Source: Geobacter sp. UBA6151
Lineage (GTDB): Bacteria; Desulfobacterota; Desulfuromonadia; Geobacterales; Pseudopelobacteraceae
NCBI GenBank assembly: GCA_002423105.1
Contig: DIUT01000057.1
Span: 1 to 24,807 of the forward strand
Direction of reading: 5' to 3'
Length of the DNA: 24,807 nucleotides
Shown: piece by piece, positions 14,394 to 22,465 of the stretch
Layout: every line of letters starts with the position of its first letter
How positions within the stretch are numbered: position 1 is the stretch's first letter
Program-made: the position numbers and the translations under genes
Notes under the pieces: generated by a model
Database searches by the model: none
The model's input: the letters and a program-made list of their open reading frames with translations, nothing else
Told to the model about the DNA's origin: nothing

Positions 14394-16073
14394 TCAGGTG
14401 TGGACAGAACCTTTAAACCCTGACAGCGCCTGTTCCAGGTTGCCGATCTGGCGGGAAAGCCCCGTCGCCGCCTCCTCCATAACCCTGGTGGTTTCCAGGT
14501 TGCCGGTGGCGCTGGCTTCCACCTGTTCCGCCGAATGTACAATCCGGTCACTTCCTTCTGACTGAACCTGACAGGCGTGGTGAATACCGTTGATCATCAT
14601 GACAATGCTTTCACCGGAGGCGGCGACAGCGGTTCCGGCATCGCTATGGGCCCTGGCATGTCCATGCACCTTGGTTGCCAATTGACGCATGCTGTCCGAT
14701 GCCTGTCCAATCACCTGGGCATTACGGGTCTGCTCCCCGGTGGCCCGCACAATCTGCTCAACCATTGCTTTCATTTCATCGGTGGCAATGCGCATCTTCT
14801 CACCCTGGTGGGCATGCTGTTCGGTGGCGTTGGCGATCTCGTTCACCAGTTCCGTGGCCACCTTGACGCCGCTGACAATTTTTTGCAGCGCTTCGCCGGA
14901 ACGGCGGGACAGGGCTTCGCCCTCAACCACCGCCTGTTCGGACAGATTAATGGCCACCACCGCCTTTTCGGTTTCATCGGTAACGCCGTTAACAATCTCG
15001 GCGATCTGCCGGGTTGACGAGGTGGTCCTGCGGGCCAGCTCCTTGATTTCATGGGCCACCACGCCGAACCCTTTGCCATGTTCTCCTGCCTGGGCGGCAA
15101 TGATCGAGGCGTTCAGTGCCAGCAGTTTGGTCTGCTCGGTCACCTCATCGATCACCTGCAAAATGGTGCCGATGTTTGCGGCATGTACCGACAGTTTTTC
15201 AATGGCCTGTTGAACGGTACGGGATGCGGTGCGGATCTGATCAATGCCGCTGATGGTGCTTTCCACAGAGGCGTTGCCTAGTTCTGCGTCACGCAACACG
15301 TCGGACGAAATATGGGCTGTGGTCTGGGCGCTCTGTTCTATCTGGCGGACGGACTGTTCCATTTCGGCTACCAGGACCACAGTACTGTTAGAGGTTTCCA
15401 GCAGGTGGTTGACGCTGGTGTTGACCTCAAGCTGCCCTGACGACATGCGGGTGATCGAATCGCTGACCAGCTCAACGGAACGCAGCAGCTGTTCAACCAG
15501 CATGTCGATTTCGGTGGTACTGGTCGCCATCTGGCTGACCGACGCCGCATTGTCAGCTGCCACGCGGGAGAGACCTGCCACAGACGTGCTTACTTCCTCC
15601 ACAGAGCCGCGGATCTGCAAGGCGACTTCTTTCAAGCCGGCAGTGGCGTGAAACTGGTTCTCCGCACTGACGACTCCTTGGCTGGCAACATAGCCGACCG
15701 TCTCACCGATGGCACGCAACTCGGTTGCCGCGCGGCGGATACTCAGCACAATTCCTTCAAGCCGTTCCAGCATCTCGTTAAAGTTGCTATTCAGCATCCC
15801 CACCTCATCCAGGGCAAGATCTTCGCCGCGTACCGCCAGTTCGCCTTCAGCGGCTTGATCCATCACTGAAGCCAGGCGTCGCACCCTGCTTGCCAGTTTG
15901 CGTTTCGCAAACATGACCAGTACCGCCAGAAAGAGCAGGGCATTGACGCCAGCCAGCGCTTTCAGTCCGTCTTCATTGATGCCGAGGCCGAACAGGCTGG
16001 CGATGGACAACAGAAAACCGGTTGTCAGCAGCAACCTGATGAGTTTTGATCCAAATCCCAGATTTTTCGTCAT
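14394..16073 (-). CDS. Methyl-accepting chemotaxis-type receptor without periplasmic sensor
   Basis: From the ATG at 16073 this is a 559-aa protein: two closely spaced membrane helices (about 10-31 and 38-56), a HAMP domain (about 57-110), then a long coiled coil with the conserved signalling tip near 311-349 (QTKLLALNASIIAAQAGEHG, GFGVVAHEIKELA). The loop between the membrane helices is only a few residues, so there is no external ligand domain; input may come from the membrane, HAMP or a partner. The last residues (SVHT) do not form a CheR-tethering pentapeptide. An open frame continues 39 codons upstream (to 16190) but the extra residues look non-conserved and lack a ribosome site, so I prefer the shorter start. 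No che genes are nearby. Confidence 0.88.
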   Translation of the reverse strand: MTKNLGFGSKLIRLLLTTGFLLSIASLFGLGINEDGLKALAGVNALLFLAVLVMFAKRKLASRVRRLASVMDQAAEGELAVRGEDLALDEVGMLNSNFNEMLERLEGIVLSIRRAATELRAIGETVGYVASQGVVSAENQFHATAGLKEVALQIRGSVEEVSTSVAGLSRVAADNAASVSQMATSTTEIDMLVEQLLRSVELVSDSITRMSSGQLEVNTSVNHLLETSNSTVVLVAEMEQSVRQIEQSAQTTAHISSDVLRDAELGNASVESTISGIDQIRTASRTVQQAIEKLSVHAANIGTILQVIDEVTEQTKLLALNASIIAAQAGEHGKGFGVVAHEIKELARRTTSSTRQIAEIVNGVTDETEKAVVAINLSEQAVVEGEALSRRSGEALQKIVSGVKVATELVNEIANATEQHAHQGEKMRIATDEMKAMVEQIVRATGEQTRNAQVIGQASDSMRQLATKVHGHARAHSDAGTAVAASGESIVMMINGIHHACQVQSEGSDRIVHSAEQVEASATGNLETTRVMEEAATGLSRQIGNLEQALSGFKGSVHT

Positions 16074-16192
16074 GATCCGACCCCGCAGCGGCAGTGTGAA
16101 AACAAGCGGCAGAACAACAATTTTCTGCTTATACCTGAAAATTGCCGAAAAACCAATTACCTTCCACAGGGGCTGAACGGCTTTTGCCATCC

Positions 16193-16221
16193 TTGCATTT
16201 TGACCAGCTGCTCTTTATACT
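16193..16221 (+). promoter_or_regulatory. Candidate sigma-70 promoter of hisI-hisG
   Basis: TTGCAT (16193-16198), a 17-base spacer and TATACT (16216-16221) lie 30 bases ahead of the hisI start, in the divergent gap with the receptor gene. Confidence 0.6.
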
Positions 16222-16250
16222 GCCCGGACCATTTAATCAGGAGGTTGTGC

Positions 16251-16634
16251 ATGAAGGCGATTCATATTGATTTCGATAAAATGGGTGGATTAATTCCGGC
16301 CATTATCCAGGATTACAAAAGCGGCGAGGTGTTGATGGTCGCGTTCATGGATAGAAAAACCCTGGATCTGACCCTTGATACCGGCAAAACGTGGTTCTTC
16401 AGCCGCACCCGCAACAAGTACTGGATGAAAGGGGAAGAGTCCGGCAACACTCAGGAGGTGATGGAGGTGCTGACCGACTGTGACGCTGACAGCGTGGTGA
16501 TCAAGGTCAAGCAGAACGGTCCTGCGGCCTGTCATACCGGTAATCGCAGCTGCTTCTACGTCAAGTGGGAAAACGGCCAGTGGGTGGAGCATTCCGAGCC
16601 GTTGTTCAATCCTGAGGAGGTTTATAAGAAATGA
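16251..16634 (+). CDS. hisI: Phosphoribosyl-AMP cyclohydrolase
   Basis: A 127-aa monofunctional HisI that opens the purine ring of PR-AMP in histidine synthesis. WFFSRTRNKYWMKGEESGN is the core motif, with zinc ligands C77 (TDCDADS), C94 and C101 (ACHTGNRSCFY). The ATG at 16251 follows an AGGAGGT site; a TTG start at 16200 would run through the promoter and is rejected. The fused HisE (pyrophosphohydrolase) domain is absent. The stop overlaps hisG by four bases. Confidence 0.96.
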   Translation: MKAIHIDFDKMGGLIPAIIQDYKSGEVLMVAFMDRKTLDLTLDTGKTWFFSRTRNKYWMKGEESGNTQEVMEVLTDCDADSVVIKVKQNGPAACHTGNRSCFYVKWENGQWVEHSEPLFNPEEVYKK

Positions 16635-17506
16635 GTACCGTACTACGCTTCGGCATTCCCAAAGGTAGCCTGGAAGAAGCCACCGTTGACCTGTTCAGGC
16701 AAGCCGGCTGGCAAATCGGTGTTTCCTCCCGCAGCTATTTTCCAACAGTTGACGATGCCGAGATGAAATGTCACCTGATCCGCCCCCAGGAGATGGGCCG
16801 TTACGTCCAGCGCGGCACCATTGACGTCGGCATTGCCGGTCGTGACTGGATCCGTGAAAACGACGCCGATGTGGTGGAAGTCTGCGAGATGGTCTATTCC
16901 AAGGTTTCCCGTCGACCGGTGCGTTGGGTGCTGGTGGTGACCCAGGATTCGAAGGTCTTGAAACCGGAGGATCTGCAGGGGGCCACTATCTCCACGGAGT
17001 TGGTGGGATTTACCAAGCGGTACTTTGCCGAGCGCAACATTCAGGTGAATGTGGAGTTCTCTTGGGGGGCAACCGAAGCCAAGGTGATTGATGGCCTTTG
17101 CGACGCCATCGTTGAAGTCACGGAAACCGGCTCCACCATCCGGGCCAATAACCTGCGCATCGTCTGTGACCTGATGGAGTCGGTGCCGGTGCTGGTGGCC
17201 AACAAGACCGCTTGGGAAGACCCATGGAAACGGGCCAAAATCGAGCAGATCGCCACCCTGCTCAATTCCGCCCTCAGGGCTGAAGGGATGGTCGGGCTCA
17301 AGCTAAACGCCCCGGCAGAAAAGGTTGATGCCATTACCGGTATTTTACCCAGCCAGAAGGCTCCGACCGTTTCCCATCTCTACAAATCCGACTGGGTTTC
17401 CATCGAAAGCATCCTCCCGGAAAAAGAGGTTCGCCGGATTGTGCCGGAACTGCTGCGACTGGGGGCAGAGGGGATCATCGAGTATCCGTTGAACAAAATT
17501 ATCTGA
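16631..17506 (+). CDS. hisG: ATP phosphoribosyltransferase, long form
   Basis: A 291-aa HisG catalysing the first step of histidine synthesis, ATP plus PRPP to PR-ATP. FGIPKGSLEEAT starts the protein, the PRPP loop is VEVTETGSTIRAN, and residues from about 215 form the C-terminal ACT-like regulatory domain of the long HisG type, which binds histidine and does not require HisZ. GAGGAGGT lies upstream inside hisI, so translation is coupled. It is the last host gene before the integrated element; its stop is about 185 bases before the integrase start. Confidence 0.95.
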   Translation: MSTVLRFGIPKGSLEEATVDLFRQAGWQIGVSSRSYFPTVDDAEMKCHLIRPQEMGRYVQRGTIDVGIAGRDWIRENDADVVEVCEMVYSKVSRRPVRWVLVVTQDSKVLKPEDLQGATISTELVGFTKRYFAERNIQVNVEFSWGATEAKVIDGLCDAIVEVTETGSTIRANNLRIVCDLMESVPVLVANKTAWEDPWKRAKIEQIATLLNSALRAEGMVGLKLNAPAEKVDAITGILPSQKAPTVSHLYKSDWVSIESILPEKEVRRIVPELLRLGAEGIIEYPLNKII

Positions 17507-17571
17507 TTTAGAAGGTTTTTGAAGGATTATTAAAAGCTAGTAAAACTTATTAAAATATCACGGTTTTTCTG

Positions 17572-17601
17572 TTGACTTCCTACCTAATGACCCGCTAATC
17601 T
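17572..17601 (+). promoter_or_regulatory. Candidate integrase promoter
   Basis: TTGACT (17572-17577) and TAATCT (17596-17601) are 18 bases apart, about 90 bases ahead of the integrase. The spacer contains the first TCCTACCTAA repeat and the -10 lies inside the left arm of the terminator hairpin, so the two signals overlap. Confidence 0.4.
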
Positions 17602-17671
17602 TTAAGACAGATTTAGCGGGTTTTTTAATTCTGGTCCTACCTAAGTCCTACCTAAAATGAAAAAGGTAGGA
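17578..17671. repeat. Cluster of TCCTACCTAA repeats upstream of the integrase
   Basis: Three identical direct copies of TCCTACCTAA lie at 17578-17587, 17635-17644 and 17646-17655, and the inverse GGTAGGA at 17665-17671. A further TACCTAA is at 19685-19691, ahead of the excisionase-like gene. Such short repeats beside an integrase resemble arm-type integrase or excisionase sites, or a repressor operator. Confidence 0.7.
17590..17626 (+). terminator. Rho-independent terminator after hisG
   Basis: ACCCGCTAA (17590-17598) pairs with TTAGCGGGT (17613-17621) and runs into six T residues (17621-17626). It lies 84 bases after the hisG stop and would end the hisIG transcript or shield the host from the element. 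Confidence 0.85.
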
Positions 17672-17690
17672 AAGTCACCTGGGAGTCATC

Positions 17691-18998
17691 ATGCCGAAGA
17701 TCAGATTTACCAAGTCAAAAATCGACGGGATCAAGCCAGCAAAAAATGGACAGGTTATCTATTGGGATACTGACACACCTGGACTTGGCCTGGTGGTTGG
17801 TACGACCGTAAAATCCTTCCGGTTGCAGATCGACATAAAGGATAGTAAGCGGCCTGGTGGGTACCGGACAGTGAAGAAGACTCTTGGCCGATATGGCACG
17901 GAGCTAACTCTTGAGCAGGCAAAGGCGTTGGTGACGGGATACGTTGATCAGGACGGTCAGGCCGTCATGGGTGAACGCCTGAAGCTCAAGATCGAGGAGC
18001 CAGACAAAAACAGTACCGGTAATGATGTTACGGTTCGCAGCTTGATGGAGTTTTATTACCGGACCACCAAGCGCCGTGACGGGAGAGGGCGGAAGCCTGG
18101 AACCGCTGAACAGTATACACGGCTCGTTTCGCGCCACTTCTCTGGATGGATGGAGCTAACCTTGCCAGAAGTTGCGGCAATAACCCCAGATATGGTCCTT
18201 GAGAAATACCGCTTCAACGAATCCAGCCACGGTCCGGCCACGGCTCGCAACAGCGCTTCGATCCTTTCATCAATACTGCATTATGGTTGTGCAACGTATC
18301 CGGCAGCTTTGACCAGTAATCCGCTGGCAATCCTCTCAAACCCTCATGTGTGTGTCCGACATGCGAAGCAGGCCAGGAAGGAATGCTTGATCTACGATCC
18401 CAGCAAACGGCGCAACGACTTCCCCGCATTCTGTGAAGGGATACAGAAATGTGCTCCAGCAATCAGAGACGGTTTTTTGTTTGCGCTGTACACCGGCATG
18501 CGTCGGGCTGAAGTAGAAGAGCTGGTATGGTCCGCTATTGATATTGAGCACAAAGAGCTTTTTGTCGAGGACACAAAAAACCGCGAAAACTTGCATATCC
18601 CGTTGAACAGCCAAGCTATGTCGATATTGCAGCGCAGGATGGCAGAGAATACCGGCAGCTCCTTTGTTTTTCCGCAGGCCCGCACTGGTGGGAGGAACCG
18701 CACAGGGCATGTGCAATTGAACGCCCTGACCCTGAAGAAGCAGACCGGTCTTGATTTGACGGTCCATGCACTGCGCCGGACTTTCGAGAACACGGGCAGG
18801 AATAAAATAAAGCGGCATGCAGACACCAGCAAATTGACGAACCACATCGACAGCTCTGTTGAGGGGAAGCATTACGATGCTGCTGTTATTGCCGACCTTC
18901 GGGAAACCAGCCAGATGATAGGAGACTATATTGAGCGCTGCATGTTTGAACAGATCAGTAATGTCATCCAGTTTCCGGGCATGGCAAAGGCGGCATGA
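17691..18998 (+). CDS. int: Tyrosine-type site-specific integrase
   Basis: A 435-aa tyrosine recombinase. The N-terminus (FTKSKIDGIKPAKNGQVIYW, then DTPGLGLVVG) resembles the arm-binding domain of P4-like integrases; the middle is a core-binding domain (about 113-220); the catalytic domain shows R271 (LYTGMRRAEVEEL), the lysine hairpin near K296, H359 and R362 (VHALRRTFE), H385 and the nucleophile-region Y395 (EGKHYD). All key residues are present, so it should be active. GGGAG is six bases ahead of the ATG. It reads away from hisG, into the element. Confidence 0.93.
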   Translation: MPKIRFTKSKIDGIKPAKNGQVIYWDTDTPGLGLVVGTTVKSFRLQIDIKDSKRPGGYRTVKKTLGRYGTELTLEQAKALVTGYVDQDGQAVMGERLKLKIEEPDKNSTGNDVTVRSLMEFYYRTTKRRDGRGRKPGTAEQYTRLVSRHFSGWMELTLPEVAAITPDMVLEKYRFNESSHGPATARNSASILSSILHYGCATYPAALTSNPLAILSNPHVCVRHAKQARKECLIYDPSKRRNDFPAFCEGIQKCAPAIRDGFLFALYTGMRRAEVEELVWSAIDIEHKELFVEDTKNRENLHIPLNSQAMSILQRRMAENTGSSFVFPQARTGGRNRTGHVQLNALTLKKQTGLDLTVHALRRTFENTGRNKIKRHADTSKLTNHIDSSVEGKHYDAAVIADLRETSQMIGDYIERCMFEQISNVIQFPGMAKAA

Positions 18999-18999
18999 T

Positions 19000-19653
19000 A
19001 TGACAACAGAAGAGAAAAAAGAGCACTTTAAGCAATGTATTACTCGGCTGAACGGTGCTGTTGATCCGGATGATTTGTTTGTATCGCTGTTTTTGTCTCC
19101 ATTGCGCAAGAAATCAACCGGGGTATCATGGCCAGATGGTGGAGGAGCAGGAACAGAACGCGGTGACATTGCAGATGCATTGTTGTGGCTGAAATTAACC
19201 AGTTTCAGGCATGAGTTTGCAAGGGGCAATCAAGCGGCGGCTTTTGATATATATGCTTTCTGCCACAAACATGATTTAACCTTACCAGACGATGTATCCC
19301 AGTGGATTAACGAGCATCCTGACAAGCTTGTCAGTAGCAGGAAACCCAGGGACAAAAACTTGAGAAATCGCAATTGGCGTTTTGAACTGCTGACCCTTGT
19401 GGCGTTATTCAATGTCACACCTGACAAAGCAGCAGGGGTCATCAGCAACAGGCTTGCAGCAGCAGGTATTCATTACGAGGGTGATACTGTGCTGCAGTAT
19501 CAATCTAGGAGCGATTATAAACAGCAGTGGATTGCAGAAAATAGCGATATTTCTACCGATGGACTGACCACTGAGGAGATCACTTTCTGGCGTGAACAGT
19601 GGTTACCCAGATACACACCTGAAGATCAGGATTTTTTAAGGTCACATATATAA
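19000..19653 (+). CDS. Unknown protein coupled to the integrase
   Basis: A 217-aa protein whose ATG lies one base past the integrase stop, so it is probably translated from the same message. I do not recognise its family. It is soluble, mostly helical, with tryptophan- and charge-rich stretches; the segment NVTPDKAAGVISNRLAAAGI could be a helix-turn-helix-like unit. A longer TTG start at 18931 inside the integrase is unlikely. Position suggests a recombination accessory or regulator, but this is inference only. Confidence 0.75.
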   Translation: MTTEEKKEHFKQCITRLNGAVDPDDLFVSLFLSPLRKKSTGVSWPDGGGAGTERGDIADALLWLKLTSFRHEFARGNQAAAFDIYAFCHKHDLTLPDDVSQWINEHPDKLVSSRKPRDKNLRNRNWRFELLTLVALFNVTPDKAAGVISNRLAAAGIHYEGDTVLQYQSRSDYKQQWIAENSDISTDGLTTEEITFWREQWLPRYTPEDQDFLRSHI

Positions 19654-19722
19654 AAAACCGCATGTATAAAAACCCCTAAAACTGTACCTAAACACACAAT
19701 ACTAAGCTCTCTATAACGTTAC

Positions 19723-19741
19723 TAAATCGACCGGCGATTTA
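19723..19741. promoter_or_regulatory. Palindromic operator-like site
   Basis: TAAATCGACCGGCGATTTA is a 19-base palindrome with one mismatched pair, placed just ahead of the GGAGG site of the HTH gene in an AT-rich 111-base gap. It has the size and symmetry of a dimeric repressor site. The same gap has a TACCTAA copy and a TATAAC element at 19712-19717 without a clear -35. Confidence 0.5.
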
Positions 19742-19764
19742 ATAACTTTTATGGAGGGTTTATC

Positions 19765-20040
19765 ATGAGCAGCACCCGCGAACAGACCAATCAACGCATT
19801 TCCGATGCGACAATCCCCGATGATCCACGCATCCCGCTGGATGAATTCCAGACAGCGAAGCTTCTGAACTGTTCAGTGCATAAACTCCGTCGTGACCGAT
19901 GGAAAGGCGGCGGTATCCCCTACATGCGCATAGACGGTCTTATCCGTTATGACCGCGCCGACCTGTCAGCCAACACTGCCAAGCGCTACAAATCTACGTC
20001 AGAGTATCCGACACACCAGCGCAAGCAAGTGCAGGCGTAA
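19765..20040 (+). CDS. Excisionase-like HTH DNA-binding protein
   Basis: A 91-aa protein with a MerR/excisionase-type winged HTH at about 24-68: LDEFQTAKLLNCSVHKLRRD, then GGGIPYMRIDGLIRYDRADL. Proteins of this HTH_17 or AlpA-like group act as excisionases or transcription regulators in integrative elements. The tail is short and basic. GGAGG precedes the ATG. It may direct excision with the integrase or control the operon that follows. Confidence 0.85.
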   Translation: MSSTREQTNQRISDATIPDDPRIPLDEFQTAKLLNCSVHKLRRDRWKGGGIPYMRIDGLIRYDRADLSANTAKRYKSTSEYPTHQRKQVQA

Positions 20041-20054
20041 GGGAGGCCACGACC

Positions 20055-20327
20055 ATGCAAGCCGAGATCACAACCACCAACATGGAAGAAGCCACCGTTG
20101 TTGAAGGTGCCCGTCGTGTCGGTGTCATTGACCGCAACGTCAGAGTTGCCATCACCCGCAAGCCATGTAGCCCCCGCGCACTGTTCACCTTTCCCGACAC
20201 TCCAGCTATACGCGACCTGCTGGAACGCTATCACCGCCGCGAAATCCTACCTATCCCGGCACGGACGCTGCTGATAGCCAGAGCAGACCTGTACCGCGAG
20301 GCCAGGGCGGCACGGGGGGGACTGTGA
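20055..20327 (+). CDS. Small unknown protein of the element
   Basis: A 90-aa protein with a GGGAGG site ahead of its ATG, 14 bases after the HTH gene. It is basic in its second half (LLERYHRREILPIPARTLLI, then ARADLYREARAARGG). No family recognised. It ends one base before the start of the replication gene and is surely in the same operon. Confidence 0.7.
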   Translation: MQAEITTTNMEEATVVEGARRVGVIDRNVRVAITRKPCSPRALFTFPDTPAIRDLLERYHRREILPIPARTLLIARADLYREARAARGGL

Positions 20328-20328
20328 T

Positions 20329-21093
20329 ATGTGCCCCTTCGATTTTGACGAGACCTGGCAGCCACCGGAGACAAAGCAGGCCACAAGGCCAACCAACGGA
20401 GGGCAGTTTGTCATAGACCGCTATACGGTGGCGCTATTGGTAGAAATGTCGGCACAAGCCGTGAAGCTATATCTATGGCTATTGGCACGAGCGAACTTCA
20501 CGGACAGGGATAAGCTCAAGCGTGGGCAGTGCGTGGCTAGTATCGCAGACATGCGGGATGCTCTCACTTACCATGCCGGATTCCGGAAAATAGCTCCAAC
20601 CCCAGAGCAGTGCCGTTCCGCTTATGAAGCCCTCAGGCAGGCCACAATGATCACCACAACGAAGACCACACGCGGCATGATTATAACTATCTGCAATTAC
20701 GACAAAATGCAGGAAATCAAAAAGCGTGAAGCCCACAACGAAATCCGCAATGAAAACGGCATGAAGCCCGGAGGCACCCCACACAATACAGAACGAATGA
20801 ATAACGAATGTAACTTACCTCTATATATCCCGGCCGTTGAGTGGGACGCATTCCTACAGATGCGAAAACAAAAAGGTAAGCCACCCACAGACCACGCCAC
20901 AGAACTTCTACTCAAAAAACTTGGAGAGATGCACAACAAGGGCGTCGATATTTCGGACGTACTCAACAAATCTACGATCAATGGCTGGCTGGATGTTTTC
21001 GAGCCAAAGCAGCCACAAAAGGCCAGCAGGCCAGAGAGGAAGCCGTCTTATGGTAACGACCCAGGCACCAAGCAGTTCATTGCCCGAGCATAG
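20329..21093 (+). CDS. Phage replisome-organiser-like protein
   Basis: A 254-aa protein with the outline of phage replication initiators of the lambda O/DnaD-associated type: an N-terminal helical domain with VKLYLWLLARANF, LKRGQCVASIADMRDAL and a recognition-like segment AYEALRQATMITTTKTTRGM, which together look like a winged helix, followed by a Lys/Asn-rich linker and a C-terminal helical region ending in a basic tail. It is directly followed by, and overlaps by 44 bases, a DnaC-type loader, the usual partner order. The family call rests on architecture rather than a strong motif. Confidence 0.65.
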   Translation: MCPFDFDETWQPPETKQATRPTNGGQFVIDRYTVALLVEMSAQAVKLYLWLLARANFTDRDKLKRGQCVASIADMRDALTYHAGFRKIAPTPEQCRSAYEALRQATMITTTKTTRGMIITICNYDKMQEIKKREAHNEIRNENGMKPGGTPHNTERMNNECNLPLYIPAVEWDAFLQMRKQKGKPPTDHATELLLKKLGEMHNKGVDISDVLNKSTINGWLDVFEPKQPQKASRPERKPSYGNDPGTKQFIARA

Positions 21094-21826
21094 CTGCCAG
21101 TATTGCGGCGCCGAACTGCCGATCATGCACCAGATAGCCGATATGGCTGTGCACGGTAACTGCCACTGTGATGCTGCCACAGCAGACCGCAATCACAAAG
21201 AGCAAGAGCGCCAGAAACTCGAAGAGCAACGCCGCCAACACGAGGACGAGCGACGTTATAGGGACCGGCTAACCCGTAGCGGAATCCCGGCCAGATACCG
21301 GACCGGCACCCTGGCTGACTTCGATTCTGCCCACAACAAGGCGGCCCACGTTGCTGCTGTCGGATACGTTGCGGAGTTCGTCAAGCATAGGCGGGACGGC
21401 AAGGGACTGTTCCTCATTGGCGAGGTTGGCAGAGGCAAGACGAGGCTGGCGACCATCATAGCTCTGGAAGTATTGAGGCAGGATTACAGTGTCCGGTACT
21501 CATCCACGGTTGACCTGCTGGAGCGGATCAAAGGCGAGTTCGGCACCAGCAATGCCGGGAACACACTCGGATGCTACCTGGACGCTGATCTTGCAGTCTT
21601 GGACGACATTGGCAAGGAGCATCGCACAGAGTGGGCTGAGTCAACGATCTTTCAGATAATCAACGACCGATACGAACAGACCAGGCCGCTGATTATCACC
21701 AGCAACCTTGGTATTGACGATCTACGTAAGCATTACCAGTGGGCTGGGGACGCTATCGTAAGTCGACTATTTGAGAGCTGCCAGGGAGTTCTGTTGACCG
21801 GACCAGACAGGCGGTTACAAACATGA
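21050..21826 (+). CDS. DnaC-type replicative helicase loader
   Basis: A 258-aa AAA+ ATPase of the DnaC/IstB group, predicted to load the host DnaB helicase at the element origin. It has a cysteine cluster near the N-terminus (C16, C19, C38, C40, CQYCG and GNCHC), a charged coiled segment, Walker A GEVGRGKT at 124-131, Walker B LAVLDDIGKE around 185, sensor-1 IITSN at 215-219 and an SRLFE arginine-finger-like motif near 238. Start chosen at the ATG at 21050 with GAGAGGAA upstream; a longer frame to 20837 is a shadow of the preceding gene. The N-terminal zinc-like cluster is not in E. coli DnaC but occurs in phage loaders. Confidence 0.9.
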   Translation: MVTTQAPSSSLPEHSCQYCGAELPIMHQIADMAVHGNCHCDAATADRNHKEQERQKLEEQRRQHEDERRYRDRLTRSGIPARYRTGTLADFDSAHNKAAHVAAVGYVAEFVKHRRDGKGLFLIGEVGRGKTRLATIIALEVLRQDYSVRYSSTVDLLERIKGEFGTSNAGNTLGCYLDADLAVLDDIGKEHRTEWAESTIFQIINDRYEQTRPLIITSNLGIDDLRKHYQWAGDAIVSRLFESCQGVLLTGPDRRLQT

Positions 21827-21871
21827 AGCGCGCCCATAAACCCAACAAAACAACCAAAGGAGACAAACAAA

Positions 21872-22381
21872 ATGAGCAACGAAATCACCTTATCCATAAC
21901 CAGCCTTGACCGCCTCAACCACCTTATCAAAGAAGCTCTGGTGACTGACTGCGACGATACCCGCCATGACTGCCTATGCGAGGCCGACCGGCTGCTAAAC
22001 CCCAGCGGTTGGCGGACCCACACCGCAGAGGATAACGCAGCTCTGGCAGCCGATGAACCGCAGCAGACTGACCTTATTCAGATGTTATGCGAAAGCAAGG
22101 CCGTGACCGAGGCCGAAGCGCTAACAACTGGGCAGCTACACGCACAACGCTTGCTCCAGCAAACACCGGACTGGGATTTGTTGGTGCAGATGATGGCCGC
22201 TATCCAAGGTTACGAAAAAAGTGGCGTGCTTGACCTGGGCGGCATCCTTGATGATGAGTTCTCGGCTGATTTGCTGGCACATCCTACACACCTTCAACAC
22301 AAAGTATTTGCCGGATTTTTTGAGGAAGTTGCGGATATTTATCAAGCCGTAGTCCTGCTGGACGAGATCGGCAACGCTTAG
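21872..22381 (+). CDS. Unknown acidic protein of the element
   Basis: A 169-aa acidic, helical protein preceded by an AAAGGAG site. No family recognised. The N-terminal part has several Cys and Asp residues (VTDCDDTRHDCLCEADRLL) and the C-terminal half is hydrophobic-amphipathic. Located between the helicase loader and the DUF5681 gene, so an early or middle function is possible. Confidence 0.7.
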   Translation: MSNEITLSITSLDRLNHLIKEALVTDCDDTRHDCLCEADRLLNPSGWRTHTAEDNAALAADEPQQTDLIQMLCESKAVTEAEALTTGQLHAQRLLQQTPDWDLLVQMMAAIQGYEKSGVLDLGGILDDEFSADLLAHPTHLQHKVFAGFFEEVADIYQAVVLLDEIGNA

Positions 22382-22401
22382 CACAAGGCCCGCCACCACA
22401 G

Positions 22402-22419
22402 GGGGTGATCCGTCACCCC
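22402..22419 (+). terminator. Short hairpin after the acidic gene
   Basis: GGGGTGA and TCACCCC form a 7-bp stem with a four-base TCCG loop, 20 bases after the stop, followed by TCCTTCC rather than a T-run. A weak terminator or an mRNA stem that could separate early and later genes of the element. Confidence 0.4.
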
Positions 22420-22465
22420 TCCTTCCGGTTGGCTGATTGATATTAACAATGAAAGATCAACGGAA

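Noticed and set aside
16074..16190. 39-codon N-terminal extension of the chemoreceptor
   Set aside because: No ribosome site at 16190, and the added residues look unlike a receptor N-terminus. Not fully excluded.
17578..17671. CRISPR-like array
   Set aside because: The repeats are 10 bases, irregularly spaced, and lack spacers of constant length; they fit protein-binding sites better.
17507..17690. A tRNA gene as integration target
   Set aside because: No cloverleaf-forming sequence or TTC-type T-loop was found in the junction.
20837..21049. Longer N-terminus for the helicase loader
   Set aside because: These codons are the replisome-organiser gene read in another phase, and the ATG at 21050 has a ribosome site and a zinc-type N-terminus.
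21823..21909. A 28-codon Lys/Asn-rich frame overlapping the helicase-loader stop
   Set aside because: Its ATG overlaps the stop as a coupled gene might, but it spans the ribosome site and start of the next gene and has no protein-like features.
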